NCBI GenBank assembly: GCA_003105225.1
Contig: PQAK01000078.1
Span: forward strand, 1-17,588
DNA length: 17,588 nt
Direction of reading: 5' to 3'
Source of the DNA: Deltaproteobacteria bacterium
GTDB lineage: Bacteria > Desulfobacterota > Deferrimicrobia > Deferrimicrobiales > Deferrimicrobiaceae
In this document: piece by piece, positions 1-5,838 of the stretch
Layout of the letters: every line of letters begins with the position of its first letter
Numbering within the stretch: the first letter of the stretch is position 1
Notes under the pieces: model-generated
The model's input: the letters and a program-made list of their open reading frames with translations, nothing else
Databases searched by the model: none
What the model was told of the DNA's origin: nothing
Made by a program: the position numbers and the translations under genes

Positions 1-66
1 CGGATGCAGCGGCGCTCGAATGCAGGCGTAATTATGAAACGCAGCACTTAGGGGGGAGGGGGGTAC

Positions 67-513
67 GTGCACGGCTGGGGGAAGATCCGCGGCAAGCTCC
101 AGGAGGCGTTCGCGGGAGAGACGGAACCGAACGCCCTGGCCGCGGGCTTCGCCGTAGGGGTCTTCTTCAGCTTCACGCCGCTGGTTTCCCTGCACACCGT
201 CCTTGCGCTCCTGGTGGCGCTCGTTTTCCGGCTCAGCAAGATCGCGGCGGCGGCTGGGGTGTGGGTGAACAATCCCTACACGATGCCCTTCGTGTTCTAC
301 GGCTGCCTGCGGCTCGGGGAGTGGATATTGGGCAGCGGTTTCCATCCGCTCCAGTGCGAGTTGACGCTGGAAGCCATCGTGCGGACGGCGAAGCCGTGCA
401 TCGTGCCGCTGTTCGTGGGGACCACCGTCGTCGGGCTGGCGGCGGCGGCGATCGCCTATCTGGTTGTCTATCGGATCGCCGTCAGGGTAAAATCTGCGCG
501 GCGGAAAGCATAA
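67..513 (+). CDS. DUF2062 family small membrane protein
   Basis: A 148-residue hydrophobic protein matching the DUF2062 pattern as I know it. A short basic/amphipathic N-terminus (residues 1-20) is followed by an Ala-x-Gly-Phe-Ala-x-Gly-Val-Phe-Phe stretch with FTP (residues 36-38), then an HT pair (43-44), a long hydrophobic run, and the family hallmark NNPYTMP near residues 68-74. Hydrophobic segments lie at about 24-53, 60-88 and 111-138, so two or three membrane passes are likely; the C-terminus is basic (KSARRKA). Its biochemical function is not established. The GTG start is supported by a G-rich ribosome binding site (GGAGG at 55-59, 7 nt away). It ends 48 nt before the agmatinase gene and is probably co-transcribed with it, but nothing in the sequence ties it to polyamine metabolism. 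Family assignment is fairly secure. Confidence 0.85.
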   Translation: MHGWGKIRGKLQEAFAGETEPNALAAGFAVGVFFSFTPLVSLHTVLALLVALVFRLSKIAAAAGVWVNNPYTMPFVFYGCLRLGEWILGSGFHPLQCELTLEAIVRTAKPCIVPLFVGTTVVGLAAAAIAYLVVYRIAVRVKSARRKA

Positions 514-561
514 GGCCCCGGGCGTCCGCGGCCGCTTCGCCCCGCCAAAGGAGGGACATCC

Positions 562-1452
562 GTGAAGCCGTACTCGGTCTCGTTCGGAGGGATCACCGAC
601 AAGTATTCCTCCTGGAAGAATTCGGCGTTCGCCGTCATCCCGTTCCCGATCGACATGACGACCACGTACATGGCGGGCACCCGCAACGGCCCCCGGGCCA
701 TCCTCGACGCCTCCTCCCACATGGAGCTGTTCGACGAGGAGAACAAGATCGAGCCGTACCGGTCGGGCATCTTCGTCTCCACGGAGGTCCCCCTGGCGAC
801 GACCGGCCCGATCCCGATGCTGAAGCAGGTGGAGCGCAGGTTCCGCTCGGTCATCAAGGCGGGGAAATTTCCCGTTCTCCTCGGCGGGGAGCACTCCGGG
901 ACCTGCGGCGCGGTGGCGGCCCTGCGGAAAAAATACGGCGAGCTGACGGTTCTCCAGTTCGACGCGCACGCGGACATGCGGGACTCCTACCTCGGGACGC
1001 CCTGGAACCACGCCTGCGTCGGGCGGCGGATCGTCGACTCCGGCGCGAAGCTCGTCCAGGTGGGGATCCGGAGCATGTCCGAGGAGGAGGACCGCTTCCT
1101 GAAGAAGTCGGAGAGCGTGAAGACCTTCTACGCCTCCGAGGTCCGGGACAACCTGGCCGACGTCACGAAGGGGATCGTCAGCAGCCTCTCCGGCAACGTC
1201 TACATCACCTTCGACCTCGACGTGTTCGACCCGGGCATCATGCCCTCCGTGGGAACGCCGGAGCCGGGAGGGATGAGCTGGTTCGAGGCGATCGACATCC
1301 TGCGCGACGTCATGCTGTCCAACTGCAACATCGTCGGGTTCGACATCATGGAGCTGGCGCCGATTCCCGGGATGGTCGCCCCGGACTTTCTCGCCGCCAA
1401 GCTGTGCTACCGCATGATGGGCTGGGTCCTCGCGAAGCGAGAGGAAAAATAG
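562..1452 (+). CDS. speB: Agmatinase (agmatine ureohydrolase), arginase/ureohydrolase superfamily
   Basis: A 296-residue cytosolic binuclear-manganese hydrolase, predicted to convert agmatine to putrescine and urea. The ureohydrolase metal ligands are all visible: GGEH with His111, DAHAD with Asp134, His136 and Asp138, and DLDVFDP with Asp218, Asp220 and Asp223. The N-terminal GTRNGPRAI segment (39-47) is the usual substrate-channel region of agmatinase-like members. The length is normal for SpeB (about 290-310). The GTG start has a strong AAGGAGGG site at 548-555. The next gene, 30 nt downstream, is an arginine decarboxylase, which supplies agmatine and makes agmatinase a better call than arginase, guanidinobutyrase or formiminoglutamase. 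Substrate specificity within the superfamily cannot be fixed from motifs alone, so the specific call rests partly on this neighbour. Confidence 0.93.
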   Translation: MKPYSVSFGGITDKYSSWKNSAFAVIPFPIDMTTTYMAGTRNGPRAILDASSHMELFDEENKIEPYRSGIFVSTEVPLATTGPIPMLKQVERRFRSVIKAGKFPVLLGGEHSGTCGAVAALRKKYGELTVLQFDAHADMRDSYLGTPWNHACVGRRIVDSGAKLVQVGIRSMSEEEDRFLKKSESVKTFYASEVRDNLADVTKGIVSSLSGNVYITFDLDVFDPGIMPSVGTPEPGGMSWFEAIDILRDVMLSNCNIVGFDIMELAPIPGMVAPDFLAAKLCYRMMGWVLAKREEK

Positions 1453-1482
1453 GGCCGGCGCCCCGCAAAGGAGAATCCGCCG

Positions 1483-2022
1483 ATGTTCGTACCCTCCAAG
1501 ATCTTCTTCACCAAGGGCGTGGGACGCCACCGGGAGCAGCTGACCTCGTTCGAGCTCGCGCTCCGGGACGCCGGGATCGAGAAGTACAATCTCGTGCAGG
1601 TCTCCAGCATCTTCCCCCCCAAATGCAGGATCATAAAGAAGGAGGAGGGCCTGAAGCGATTGTCGCCGGGGGAAATCGTGTTCGTCGTCATGAGCCGGTG
1701 CCAGAGCGACGAGCCGCGAAGGCTGATCGCCGCCTCCGTGGGGTGCGCGCTCCCGTCCGACCGCGACGTTTACGGCTACCTGAGCGAGCACCACGCCTAC
1801 GGCCAGACCGAAAAGGTCGCCGGGGACTATTCCGAGGACCTCGCGGCGGCGATGCTCGCGTCGACCCTGGGCATCGAATTCGACGAGGAGAAGAGCTGGG
1901 ACGAAAAGAAGGAGGTGTGGAAGATCAGCGGGAAAATCTACCGCTCCTTCAACATCACCCAGTCCGCGATCGTCCGGGACGAGTACACGACCGTGATCGC
2001 GGCCGCCGTCCTGGTCATCTGA
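1483..2022 (+). CDS. pdaD: Pyruvoyl-dependent arginine decarboxylase (self-processing)
   Basis: A 179-residue proenzyme of the pyruvoyl-dependent arginine decarboxylase family, which decarboxylates arginine to agmatine without pyridoxal phosphate. The self-cleavage site is visible as QVSSIFPP: cleavage between Ser41 and Ser42 would give a beta chain of about 41 residues and an alpha chain of about 138 residues whose Ser42 becomes the pyruvoyl group. Asn36, six residues before the cleaved serine, matches the spacing of a conserved Asn in archaeal homologues. The LSEHHAYG segment (100-107) contains a conserved Glu likely to act in catalysis. Length and the C-terminal TTVIAAAVLVI strand are typical. 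The ATG is preceded by AAGGAGA at 1468-1474. It lies 30 nt after speB, so the pair forms a two-step arginine-to-putrescine route. The gene symbol follows archaeal/Chlamydial usage; bacterial copies are often left unnamed. Confidence 0.93.
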   Translation: MFVPSKIFFTKGVGRHREQLTSFELALRDAGIEKYNLVQVSSIFPPKCRIIKKEEGLKRLSPGEIVFVVMSRCQSDEPRRLIAASVGCALPSDRDVYGYLSEHHAYGQTEKVAGDYSEDLAAAMLASTLGIEFDEEKSWDEKKEVWKISGKIYRSFNITQSAIVRDEYTTVIAAAVLVI

Positions 2023-2037
2023 TCCGGGAGGGGGAGC

Positions 2038-3030
2038 ATGAGAGGGGCGAGGATCCTGGGGACCGGCAGGGCGCTGCCTCCCCGCGTCGTGACGAACACC
2101 GACCTGACGAAGCTCATGGACACTACGGAGGAATGGATCGTCCAGCGCACCGGGGTCCGGGAGCGGCGGTTCGTCGACCCGGGGACCGGCAGCTCCGACC
2201 TGGGGGCCGAGGCGGCGCGCGCCGCGGTTTCCCGCGCGGGGATTTCCCTCTCCGACATCGATTTCCTCGTTTTCGCGACGCTGACGCCGGATTACTTCTT
2301 CCCCGGGGGAGGCGTATTCGTGCAGGAGATGCTCGGGCTGCCCACGGTCGGCGCCCTCGACGTGCGGACGCAGTGCACCGGGTTCCTCTACGGGCTGTCC
2401 GTGGCCGAGGCCTATGTCAAGGGAGGGTTCTTCGACCATGTGCTGGTCATCGGCTCCGAGGTCCAGAGCACCGGGCTGGACATGAGCACCGCGGGGCGGG
2501 ACGTCTCCGTCATTTTCGGCGACGGCGCGGGAGCCGTGGTCGTGGGCCCCGCCGAAGAGGGAAGGGGGATCCTTTCCTCCCACCTCCACGCGGAAGGGAA
2601 ATATGCCAGGGAGCTGATGTGCGAGGCGCCCTCCTCCCTCGAGCACCCGCGCATCAGCCACGAGATGCTTTCCGCGGGCCGCCACTTGCCCAGGATGAAC
2701 GGCCGGTACGTGTTCACCCACGCCGTGCGGAGGTTTCCCGAGGTGATCCGCGAGGCGCTCGCGGCGAACGGGGTTTCGATGGCGGACCTGTCGCTGGTCA
2801 TCCCGCACCAGGCGAATTTGAGGATCACGCAGGCGGTGGCCAATGCGCTTGGCGTCCCCGGGGAGAAGGTCTATTCGAACGTCGAGAGGTACGGGAACAC
2901 GACCGCCGCCTCGATTCCCATCGCCCTCGACGAGTGCGTCGAGCAGGGGAGAATCCGGGAAGGGGACCTGGTGTGCCTCGCGGCCTTCGGTTCCGGATTC
3001 ACATGGGCCTCGACGCTGATCCGCTGGTAG
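2038..3030 (+). CDS. fabH: 3-oxoacyl-ACP synthase III (KAS III) family protein
   Basis: A 330-residue thiolase-fold condensing enzyme of the KAS III type, which joins a short acyl-CoA to malonyl-ACP to start fatty acid synthesis. The catalytic triad is complete and correctly spaced: Cys113 in QCTGFLYGL, His257 in PHQANLR and Asn287 in YGNTTAAS. The N-terminal EEWIVQRTGVRERR (31-44) and the GDGAGAVVVG glycine-rich loop (161-170) are also diagnostic. The ATG has a GGGAGGGGG site just upstream and lies 15 nt after the decarboxylase stop. Compared with the commonest FabH sequences, the active-site context is QCTGF rather than AACSGF, and there is an acidic/Pro-rich insert around residues 195-215. 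This points to a FabH paralogue group whose acyl primer could be something other than acetyl-CoA. No other fatty-acid gene is adjacent, so the physiological role is less certain than the family. Confidence 0.88.
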   Translation: MRGARILGTGRALPPRVVTNTDLTKLMDTTEEWIVQRTGVRERRFVDPGTGSSDLGAEAARAAVSRAGISLSDIDFLVFATLTPDYFFPGGGVFVQEMLGLPTVGALDVRTQCTGFLYGLSVAEAYVKGGFFDHVLVIGSEVQSTGLDMSTAGRDVSVIFGDGAGAVVVGPAEEGRGILSSHLHAEGKYARELMCEAPSSLEHPRISHEMLSAGRHLPRMNGRYVFTHAVRRFPEVIREALAANGVSMADLSLVIPHQANLRITQAVANALGVPGEKVYSNVERYGNTTAASIPIALDECVEQGRIREGDLVCLAAFGSGFTWASTLIRW

Positions 3031-3031
3031 C

Positions 3032-3508
3032 GTGGGAACGCTTCCCGGCGTCCGGATCCGCGAGATGAAGGCGGGAGACCTCGACGGCGTGATGGCCATC
3101 GAGGAGGCCTCGTTCCCCACTCCCTGGTCGCGCAAGCTCTTCGAGGAGGAGATCGCCCGGGAGTTTTCGGACGCCCTTGTCGCCGTCCCCGGGGAAGGGA
3201 TGGGGATCCTGGGGTACGCCGTGTGCTGGACCGTGGCGGAAGAATCCCACCTGCTGAACATCGCGGTCCACCCGGATGCGCGCGGGCGGAAGGTGGGCAC
3301 CGCCCTCCTCAAGGAGTGCATCCGGAGGGGCGCCCGCGCGGGGGCCGGACGGATCCACCTGGAGGTGCGCGCCGGCAACGCGCCGGCCCTCCGGCTGTAC
3401 GGAAGGGAGGGGTTCTCCTTCCGGGGGGTTCGAAGGGGGTATTACACGGACACCGGGGAGGATGCGATCCTCCTCTCGCGGGATCTGCGGAGGTCGGATG
3501 TCGCCTAG
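3032..3508 (+). CDS. rimI: GNAT N-acetyltransferase, RimI type (ribosomal protein S18 alanine N-acetyltransferase)
   Basis: A 158-residue single-domain GNAT acetyltransferase. It starts with the RimI-like IEEASFPTPWS motif (residues 23-33). The acetyl-CoA pyrophosphate loop is RGRKVGT at 84-90, following NIAVHPDA. The HLEVRAGN and LRLYGREGF segments provide Glu111 and Tyr123, whose 12-residue spacing matches the catalytic Glu/Tyr pair of characterised RimI. Predicted reaction: acetyl-CoA dependent acetylation of the N-terminal alanine of S18, though many RimI-like proteins have broader targets. The GTG start, 1 nt after the fabH stop, has no clear Shine-Dalgarno. It is preferred over the ATG at 3065 because that would remove the first beta strand (VRIREM). 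Translation is probably coupled to fabH termination. The gene overlaps pyrK by 11 nt. The usual partners tsaB and tsaD are not in the window. Confidence 0.85.
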   Translation: MGTLPGVRIREMKAGDLDGVMAIEEASFPTPWSRKLFEEEIAREFSDALVAVPGEGMGILGYAVCWTVAEESHLLNIAVHPDARGRKVGTALLKECIRRGARAGAGRIHLEVRAGNAPALRLYGREGFSFRGVRRGYYTDTGEDAILLSRDLRRSDVA

Positions 3509-4322
3509 CCGGATGCGGTTCGCGGCGGGAAGGATCGTGCGGAACGAGGGGCACGGGGAGATCTTCTACCGCCTGGAAGCGTCCCTCCCCGAACCGGTCG
3601 AGTTCGACCCGGGCCAGTTCGCCATGGTGTCCGGCTGGCCGGGGAACGACCCGCTGCTTCCGAGGCCGCTGGCGATCTTCCGGGCGGGGCAGGGCACGAA
3701 GGGGAAGGGGACGGTCGAGTTCGTCTACAAGGTCGTGGGACGAGGCACCGCCCTCCTGTCGGGGCTGCACCCGGGGGATCCGCTGTCCCTGACGCTGCCG
3801 CTGGGCAGGGGGTTCGACCTCGGGAAGGACGGCCGCAGGTATTGGCTCGTGGGCGGGGGCGTCGGGTTCGCCACCGTCTTCCCGGCGGCTGCCATGCTTG
3901 CCCGGCGGCGGGCGGAATACGAAATGTTCCTGGGGAGCCGTACGCGCGATCAGCTCCCGCCGAAGGAGTGGACGCCCGGCGGCTCCGCTGCGGGGCGCGT
4001 CCACCGCTGCACCGAGGACGGGACCGCGGGATCGTTCGGACGGGTCACCGACATCGTCAAGGAGCGGATGGCGGTGCTCACGGAAGCGGAGGCCTCCCGG
4101 CTGACGATCCTGGCCTGCGGCCCGCGCGAGATGCTCAAGGAGATCGCCCGGGCGGCGGCGTCCCTGGGAGCCGGGATGCAGGCGGCGCTGGAAAACCACA
4201 TGGCGTGCGGGTTCGGCGTCTGCTGGGGCTGCGTCGTCGCCCTGCGGGAGGGGGAGAAGACCGGGTACCGGCGGGTGTGCAGGGAAGGGCCGGTGTTCGA
4301 TGCGCGGGAGGTGGTCTGGTGA
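3498..4322 (+). CDS. pyrK: Dihydroorotate dehydrogenase B, electron-transfer subunit
   Basis: A 274-residue FAD/[2Fe-2S] flavoprotein of the ferredoxin-reductase family that passes electrons from dihydroorotate oxidation in PyrD to NAD+. The FAD-binding motif is RPLAIF (56-61). A glycine-rich nucleotide loop GGGVGFATVFPAA (119-131) and ACGPREM (206-212) mark the NAD-binding domain. The C-terminal iron-sulfur cluster cysteines are 237, 242, 245 and 261 (CGFGVCWGC then C), the spacing expected for PyrK. The ATG at 3498 has a GGAGG four bases upstream and overlaps rimI by 11 nt. An alternative ATG at 3513 is possible and would trim only five residues. It shares a GTGA overlap with pyrD, and the two products should form a heterotetramer. 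Length is usual. Confidence 0.93.
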   Translation: MSPSRMRFAAGRIVRNEGHGEIFYRLEASLPEPVEFDPGQFAMVSGWPGNDPLLPRPLAIFRAGQGTKGKGTVEFVYKVVGRGTALLSGLHPGDPLSLTLPLGRGFDLGKDGRRYWLVGGGVGFATVFPAAAMLARRRAEYEMFLGSRTRDQLPPKEWTPGGSAAGRVHRCTEDGTAGSFGRVTDIVKERMAVLTEAEASRLTILACGPREMLKEIARAAASLGAGMQAALENHMACGFGVCWGCVVALREGEKTGYRRVCREGPVFDAREVVW

Positions 4323-5233
4323 CGCCGGACCTCGCGGTTTCCCTGGGAAGCCTCCGCCTGAAGAACCCGGTGATGAGCGCGTCGGGGACGTTCGGGTACG
4401 GCCTCGAGTTCGCCCCCTTCTACGACATCTCGCGCCTGGGGGCCATCGTGGTCAAGGGGCTGTCGCTCGCCCCCGCGCAGGGAAATCCGCCGGGCCGGAT
4501 CGTGGAAACCGCCTCGGGGATGCTCAACGCGATCGGCCTGCAGAACATCGGGGTCGAACGGTTCCTCGCGGATGTCGCTCCCCGCCTGTCGGACGCCGGG
4601 GCCACGTTCGCCGCCAATATCTACGGCCGCACGATCGAGGAGTACGAAGCGGTCGCGGAGCGCCTCTCCGGGCTGGCGTCGCTGGCGGCGATCGAGGTGA
4701 ACGCTTCGTGCCCCAATGTCAAGGAGGGGGGGATGGCGTTCGGCGCCACCCCGGAAGGGATCTCCCTCCTCACGGGAAGGGTGCGCAGGGCGACGGGAAA
4801 GCCCCTCTGGGTAAAGCTCAGCCCCAATGTCGCGGACATCGCTTCGATCGCGGCGGCGGCGGAGGACTCGGGGGCGGACGCCGTGTCGCTCATCAATACC
4901 ATCGTCGGGATGGCGGTGGACCATCGGACGCGCAGGGCCAGGCTCGCCAACGTGACGGGAGGGCTGTCGGGGCCGGCGATCAAGCCGGTCGCCTTGCGGA
5001 TGGTGTGGGAGGTATGCCGGCGCGTGAAGATCCCGGTGATCGGGATCGGCGGGATCCAGACGGCGTCGGACGCGCTGGAGTTCCTCCTCGTCGGGGCGCA
5101 GGCGGTGCAGGTGGGTACGGCCAATTTCCGGAACCCGATGGCGTGCGTGGAGATCCTGGAAGGGATCGAGGCGTTCCTGCGCGAGGAGCGGCTGCACGAC
5201 ATCGGGGACTACCGGGGGAAACTGCTCCCATAG
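4319..5233 (+). CDS. pyrD: Dihydroorotate dehydrogenase, type 1B catalytic subunit
   Basis: A 304-residue FMN-dependent TIM-barrel enzyme that oxidises dihydroorotate to orotate in pyrimidine synthesis. Recognisable family blocks run in order: NPVMSASGTFGYG (16-28), KGLSLAPAQGNPPGR (46-60), ETASGMLNAIGLQNIG (63-78), and NASCPNVKEGG (128-138) with the catalytic Cys131. These are followed by KLSPNVADI, the SLINTIVGM segment, SGPAIKP, GIGGI and VGTANF, the last three being the FMN phosphate region. The active-site cysteine (rather than serine) and the adjacent pyrK identify the cytosolic, NAD-linked 1B class. The start is GTG at 4319, overlapping the pyrK stop by 4 nt (GTGA), so translation is likely coupled. 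An intrinsic terminator lies about 70 nt after the stop. Length and motifs are normal. Confidence 0.95.
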   Translation: MTPDLAVSLGSLRLKNPVMSASGTFGYGLEFAPFYDISRLGAIVVKGLSLAPAQGNPPGRIVETASGMLNAIGLQNIGVERFLADVAPRLSDAGATFAANIYGRTIEEYEAVAERLSGLASLAAIEVNASCPNVKEGGMAFGATPEGISLLTGRVRRATGKPLWVKLSPNVADIASIAAAAEDSGADAVSLINTIVGMAVDHRTRRARLANVTGGLSGPAIKPVALRMVWEVCRRVKIPVIGIGGIQTASDALEFLLVGAQAVQVGTANFRNPMACVEILEGIEAFLREERLHDIGDYRGKLLP

Positions 5234-5249
5234 GAAAAAAAGAAATGAC

Positions 5250-5279
5250 TTGTGGGCGATTTTATATTCTTAGTATAAT
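5250..5279 (+). promoter_or_regulatory. Candidate sigma-70 promoter upstream of rimP operon
   Basis: A perfect TATAAT box lies at 5274-5279, with TTGTGG at 5250-5255 (3 of 6 matches to the -35 consensus, 18-bp spacing). An A-rich tract at 5234-5245 could serve as an UP element. The spacer is distinctly AT-rich against a very GC-rich background. The predicted start is near 5285-5287, upstream of the terminator at 5301-5328, so any transcript would run straight into that hairpin. The promoter is inferred from sequence only. Confidence 0.6.
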
Positions 5280-5300
5280 GACTTAGCGGAGAATTACCGG

Positions 5301-5328
5301 AAAGTGGGCCGTCGCCCACTTTTTTTTT
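5301..5328 (+). terminator. Intrinsic terminator / possible attenuator before rimP
   Basis: AGTGGGC (5303-5309) and GCCCACT (5314-5320) form a perfect 7-bp stem with a CGTC loop. It is extended by two A-U pairs and followed by a run of nine T (5320-5328). This is a textbook rho-independent terminator. It can end the pyrK-pyrD transcript. It also lies downstream of the TATAAT promoter and only 16 nt before the rimP ATG, so it may act as an attenuator of the nusA operon. Confidence 0.88.
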
Positions 5329-5343
5329 CGATGTGACAAACCC

Positions 5344-5838
5344 ATGAAAGCGGACATCGAAAAGATCGAGGCCCTGGTCGCCCGGGTGGCGCAGGAAGAG
5401 ATGGTGGAGGTTTTCGACCTCGACGTCGTGAGGGAGGGCCCCCGGACGCTGATCCGCATCTTCCTCGACCGCGAGGGGGGCATCCGCCTCGGAGAGTGCG
5501 AGTCGTTCAGCCGGAAGGTCGGCGCGGCGCTCGACGTCGACGACCCGATGCCGGGCCCGTACGTGCTGGAGGTTTCCTCGCCGGGGATCAACCGGAAGCT
5601 CACGAAGCCCGCGCATTTCGCGGCCTCTGCGGGGAAGCGGATCAAGGTGTCGCTCGTCGAGCCGGTGGAAGGCAGCCGGAGCTATACGGGCACCCTTGTG
5701 GCGGCCGACGGGGAAGGCATCGACCTGGAGCGGGACGGCAGGACCTTCCGGTTCCCGTACGGGGCGGTGCGCAAGGCGAACGTGGAGGTTCTCCAGGAAG
5801 AACTCTTCGGAAAGGGAAAGGGAAAGAGGAAGCAATGA
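5344..5838 (+). CDS. rimP: Ribosome maturation factor RimP
   Basis: A 164-residue protein that assists 30S subunit maturation. The N-terminal alpha/beta domain (about 1-90) contains the family block PGPYVLEVSSPGINRKL (residues 71-87), preceded by LDVDDPMP. The C-terminal SH3-like domain covers about 90-155, ending in a Lys/Arg-rich tail (GKGKGKRKQ). The ATG at 5344 is chosen because the N-terminal helix (residues 1-19) is part of the family. An in-frame ATG at 5401 has a better upstream purine run but would delete that helix. No Shine-Dalgarno is visible before 5344, where the upstream bases are the terminator T-run and a CGATGTGACAAACCC spacer. It overlaps nusA by 4 nt (ATGA), the normal operon arrangement. 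Length is typical. Confidence 0.93.
   Translation: MKADIEKIEALVARVAQEEMVEVFDLDVVREGPRTLIRIFLDREGGIRLGECESFSRKVGAALDVDDPMPGPYVLEVSSPGINRKLTKPAHFAASAGKRIKVSLVEPVEGSRSYTGTLVAADGEGIDLERDGRTFRFPYGAVRKANVEVLQEELFGKGKGKRKQ

Noticed and set aside
1..51. Open frame from the window edge ending at TAG 49-51 (ending MKRST), possible 3' end of an upstream gene
   Set aside because: Only 16 codons are visible with no recognisable motif; other frames are equally open in this GC-rich DNA.
261..3068. Long + strand open frame of over 900 codons covering speB to fabH
   Set aside because: Arg/Gly/Pro/Ala-rich shadow in another frame of well-identified genes; a GC-rich third-position artefact.
3065..3508. Alternative ATG start for rimI at 3065
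   Set aside because: It would delete the first beta strand (VRIREM) of the GNAT fold, so GTG at 3032 is preferred.
5263..5268. TATATT as an alternative -10 box
   Set aside because: No -35-like hexamer at suitable distance; TATAAT at 5274-5279 is a perfect match.
5401..5838. Alternative ATG start for rimP at 5401 with AGGA upstream
   Set aside because: It removes the conserved N-terminal helix of RimP.
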